Shown one piece after another: positions 63,236 to 64,000 of a stretch of 64,000 nt of DNA; position 1 is the first letter of the stretch, and the number at the start of each line of letters is the position of its first letter. The stretch spans positions 31,895,501-31,959,500 of the forward strand of contig NC_079878.1 of NCBI RefSeq assembly GCF_029227915.1, given 5' to 3'. The position numbers and the translations under genes are program-made. This stretch comes from Hydractinia symbiolongicarpus (Eukaryota; Cnidaria; Hydrozoa; Anthoathecata; Hydractiniidae). The notes beneath the pieces are model-generated. The model worked only from the letters and a program-made list of their open reading frames with translations. It had not been told where the DNA came from and made no database searches.

Positions 63236-64000
63236 AATGAGTTTACTCCCTGGGTACTTTCTTTGTATACTTTTGACTATACGGGCCGAGTCCAGGATTT
63301 ACGGGAAATCGCAGGTTTTCGTTTGCCGGCGATTAAACTTCTTTTATTCAGCGTCTCATCAAAAATCAAAACATTTTTAAAAACTACAAGTCTTATGCGT
63401 TTTAGTGGTGAAAAAATAATTTAAAAAATCGTTCAGGAAATGAGTTTACTCACAGGGTACTTTCTTTGTATACATTCGACTATACGGGCCAAGCCCGGGA
63501 TTTACGGGAAATCGCGGGTTTTCGTTTTCCGGCGATTAAACCTCTTTCATTAAGCGTCTCATCAAAAATGAAAACATTTTTGAAAACTACAAGTCTCATG
63601 CGTTTTAGTGGTGAAAAAATAATATAAAAAATCGTTCGGGAAATGAGTTTACTCCCTGGGTACTTTCTTTGTATACTTTTGACTATACGGGCCAAGCCCA
63701 GGATTTACGGGAAATCGCGGGTTTTCGTTTGCCGGCGATTAAACTTCTTTTATTCAGCGTCTGATCAAAAATAAAAACATTTTTAAAAACTACAAGTCTT
63801 ATGCGTTTTAGTGGTGAAATAATAATTTAAAAAATCGTTTGGGAAATGAGTTTACTCCCTGGGTACTTTCTTTGTATACTTTTGACTATACGGGCCGAGT
63901 CCAGGATTTACGGGAAATCGCAGGTTTCCGTTTGCCGGCGATTAAACTTCTTTTATTCAGCGTCTCATCAAAAATCAAAACATTCTTGAAAACTACAAGT
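63235..64000 (-). repeat. Array continuing past the window edge
   Basis: This stretch holds almost four monomers. About 63,360-63,700 resembles about 54,850-55,160: CATCAAAAATCAAAAC, GTTCAGGAAATGAG and the CCTCTTTCATTAAGCGTC unit occur in the same order, about 8.5 kb apart. The window ends inside a monomer after GAAAACTACAAGT. Confidence 0.8.

Larger units (their letters stand above)
38698..64000 (-). repeat. Right satellite arm, same monomer, reverse orientation
   Basis: The same 203-bp monomer continues for about 125 copies but reads as its reverse complement. The landmarks are now AGCGTCTCATCAAAAATG, CGTTTGCCGGCGATTAAAC and GTATACTTTTGACTATACGG. Private variants not seen in the left arm include GCGTCCCATCAAATATGAAA linked to GTTTAGTGGTAAAAAAATAA, TTTGTTTTCCGGCGATTTAA, and the GTGGTGAAAAATTAATTT form. 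Higher-order periods differ from block to block. No gene or unique sequence is visible, and the array runs off the right edge. Confidence 0.97.

Noticed and set aside
38698-64000. Plus-strand open frames of 60-113 codons as genes
   Set aside because: They are the same frames as in the left arm on the opposite strand. The strand change follows the array flip exactly, which shows they follow repeat orientation and not gene structure.
1-64000. CRISPR array
   Set aside because: Regular spacing is present, but the whole 203-bp unit repeats. There are no unique spacers between short repeats and no cas genes.
1-64000. rDNA spacer, tRNA or 5S cluster, or telomeric repeat
   Set aside because: I saw no tRNA-like cloverleaf, no 5S internal promoter-like stretch and no short G-rich telomere repeat in any monomer. 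The unit does not resemble these families.
1-64000. A novel multi-gene biological system
   Set aside because: There is no gene content to build one from. The only unusual structure is the satellite architecture reported above.

Overview
The whole 64 kb window is one tandem satellite array. It is built from a monomer of about 203 bp, with roughly 190 copies left of position 38,695 and about 125 copies right of it. I see no base stretch that is not satellite, and no supportable protein gene, RNA gene, transposon, CRISPR array or unique flank. A gene-free array this long and this uniform points to eukaryotic heterochromatin (centromeric, pericentromeric, subtelomeric or another satellite block). 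Nothing in the sequence names the organism, and I do not recognise the monomer family.

Monomer anatomy, using 7368-7570 as an example that matches my by-eye consensus: 203 bp and 37% G+C. It has an AT-rich part (consensus bases 31-130, about 26% G+C) and a GC-rich part (131-190, about 55% G+C). It has 12 CpG sites, where base composition predicts about 7. It contains a perfect 9-bp inverted repeat with a TTTT loop, and the short palindromes GCCGGC and GTATAC. A left-arm subfamily loses the 9-bp hairpin and carries a different, shifted dyad at the same place.

Layout: monomers run in one orientation from 1 to 38,695. The array then flips at a sharp junction (38,696-38,697 are two extra bases) and runs in the opposite orientation to 64,000. 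The junction is out of monomer phase. It leaves a 47-bp perfect inverted repeat around an 80-nt spacer, and beyond that the two sides belong to different monomer variants. The arms also carry private subfamilies, so the flip is not a fresh copy of one arm.

Inside each arm the monomers are grouped into higher-order repeats (HORs) that change period along the array: 2-mers (406 bp), 3-mers (608), 4-mers (about 810), 5-mers (1015), 7-mers (1416-1420), 8-mers (about 1622), 11-mers (2230) and 12-mers (2434-2436). Most are present in only about two copies, so the array looks like a mosaic of many local segmental duplications, not one homogenised HOR. Deleted monomers act as markers: a 90-bp remnant occurs three times, and there are single 50-bp and 10-bp deletions.

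Many short open frames (60-132 codons) exist, but they are by-products of the repeat. They follow monomer orientation, switch strand at the junction, and cannot continue because 203 is not a multiple of 3. All block limits were read by eye and are accurate to some tens of bases at best. I found no convincing new biological system here beyond the array architecture itself.
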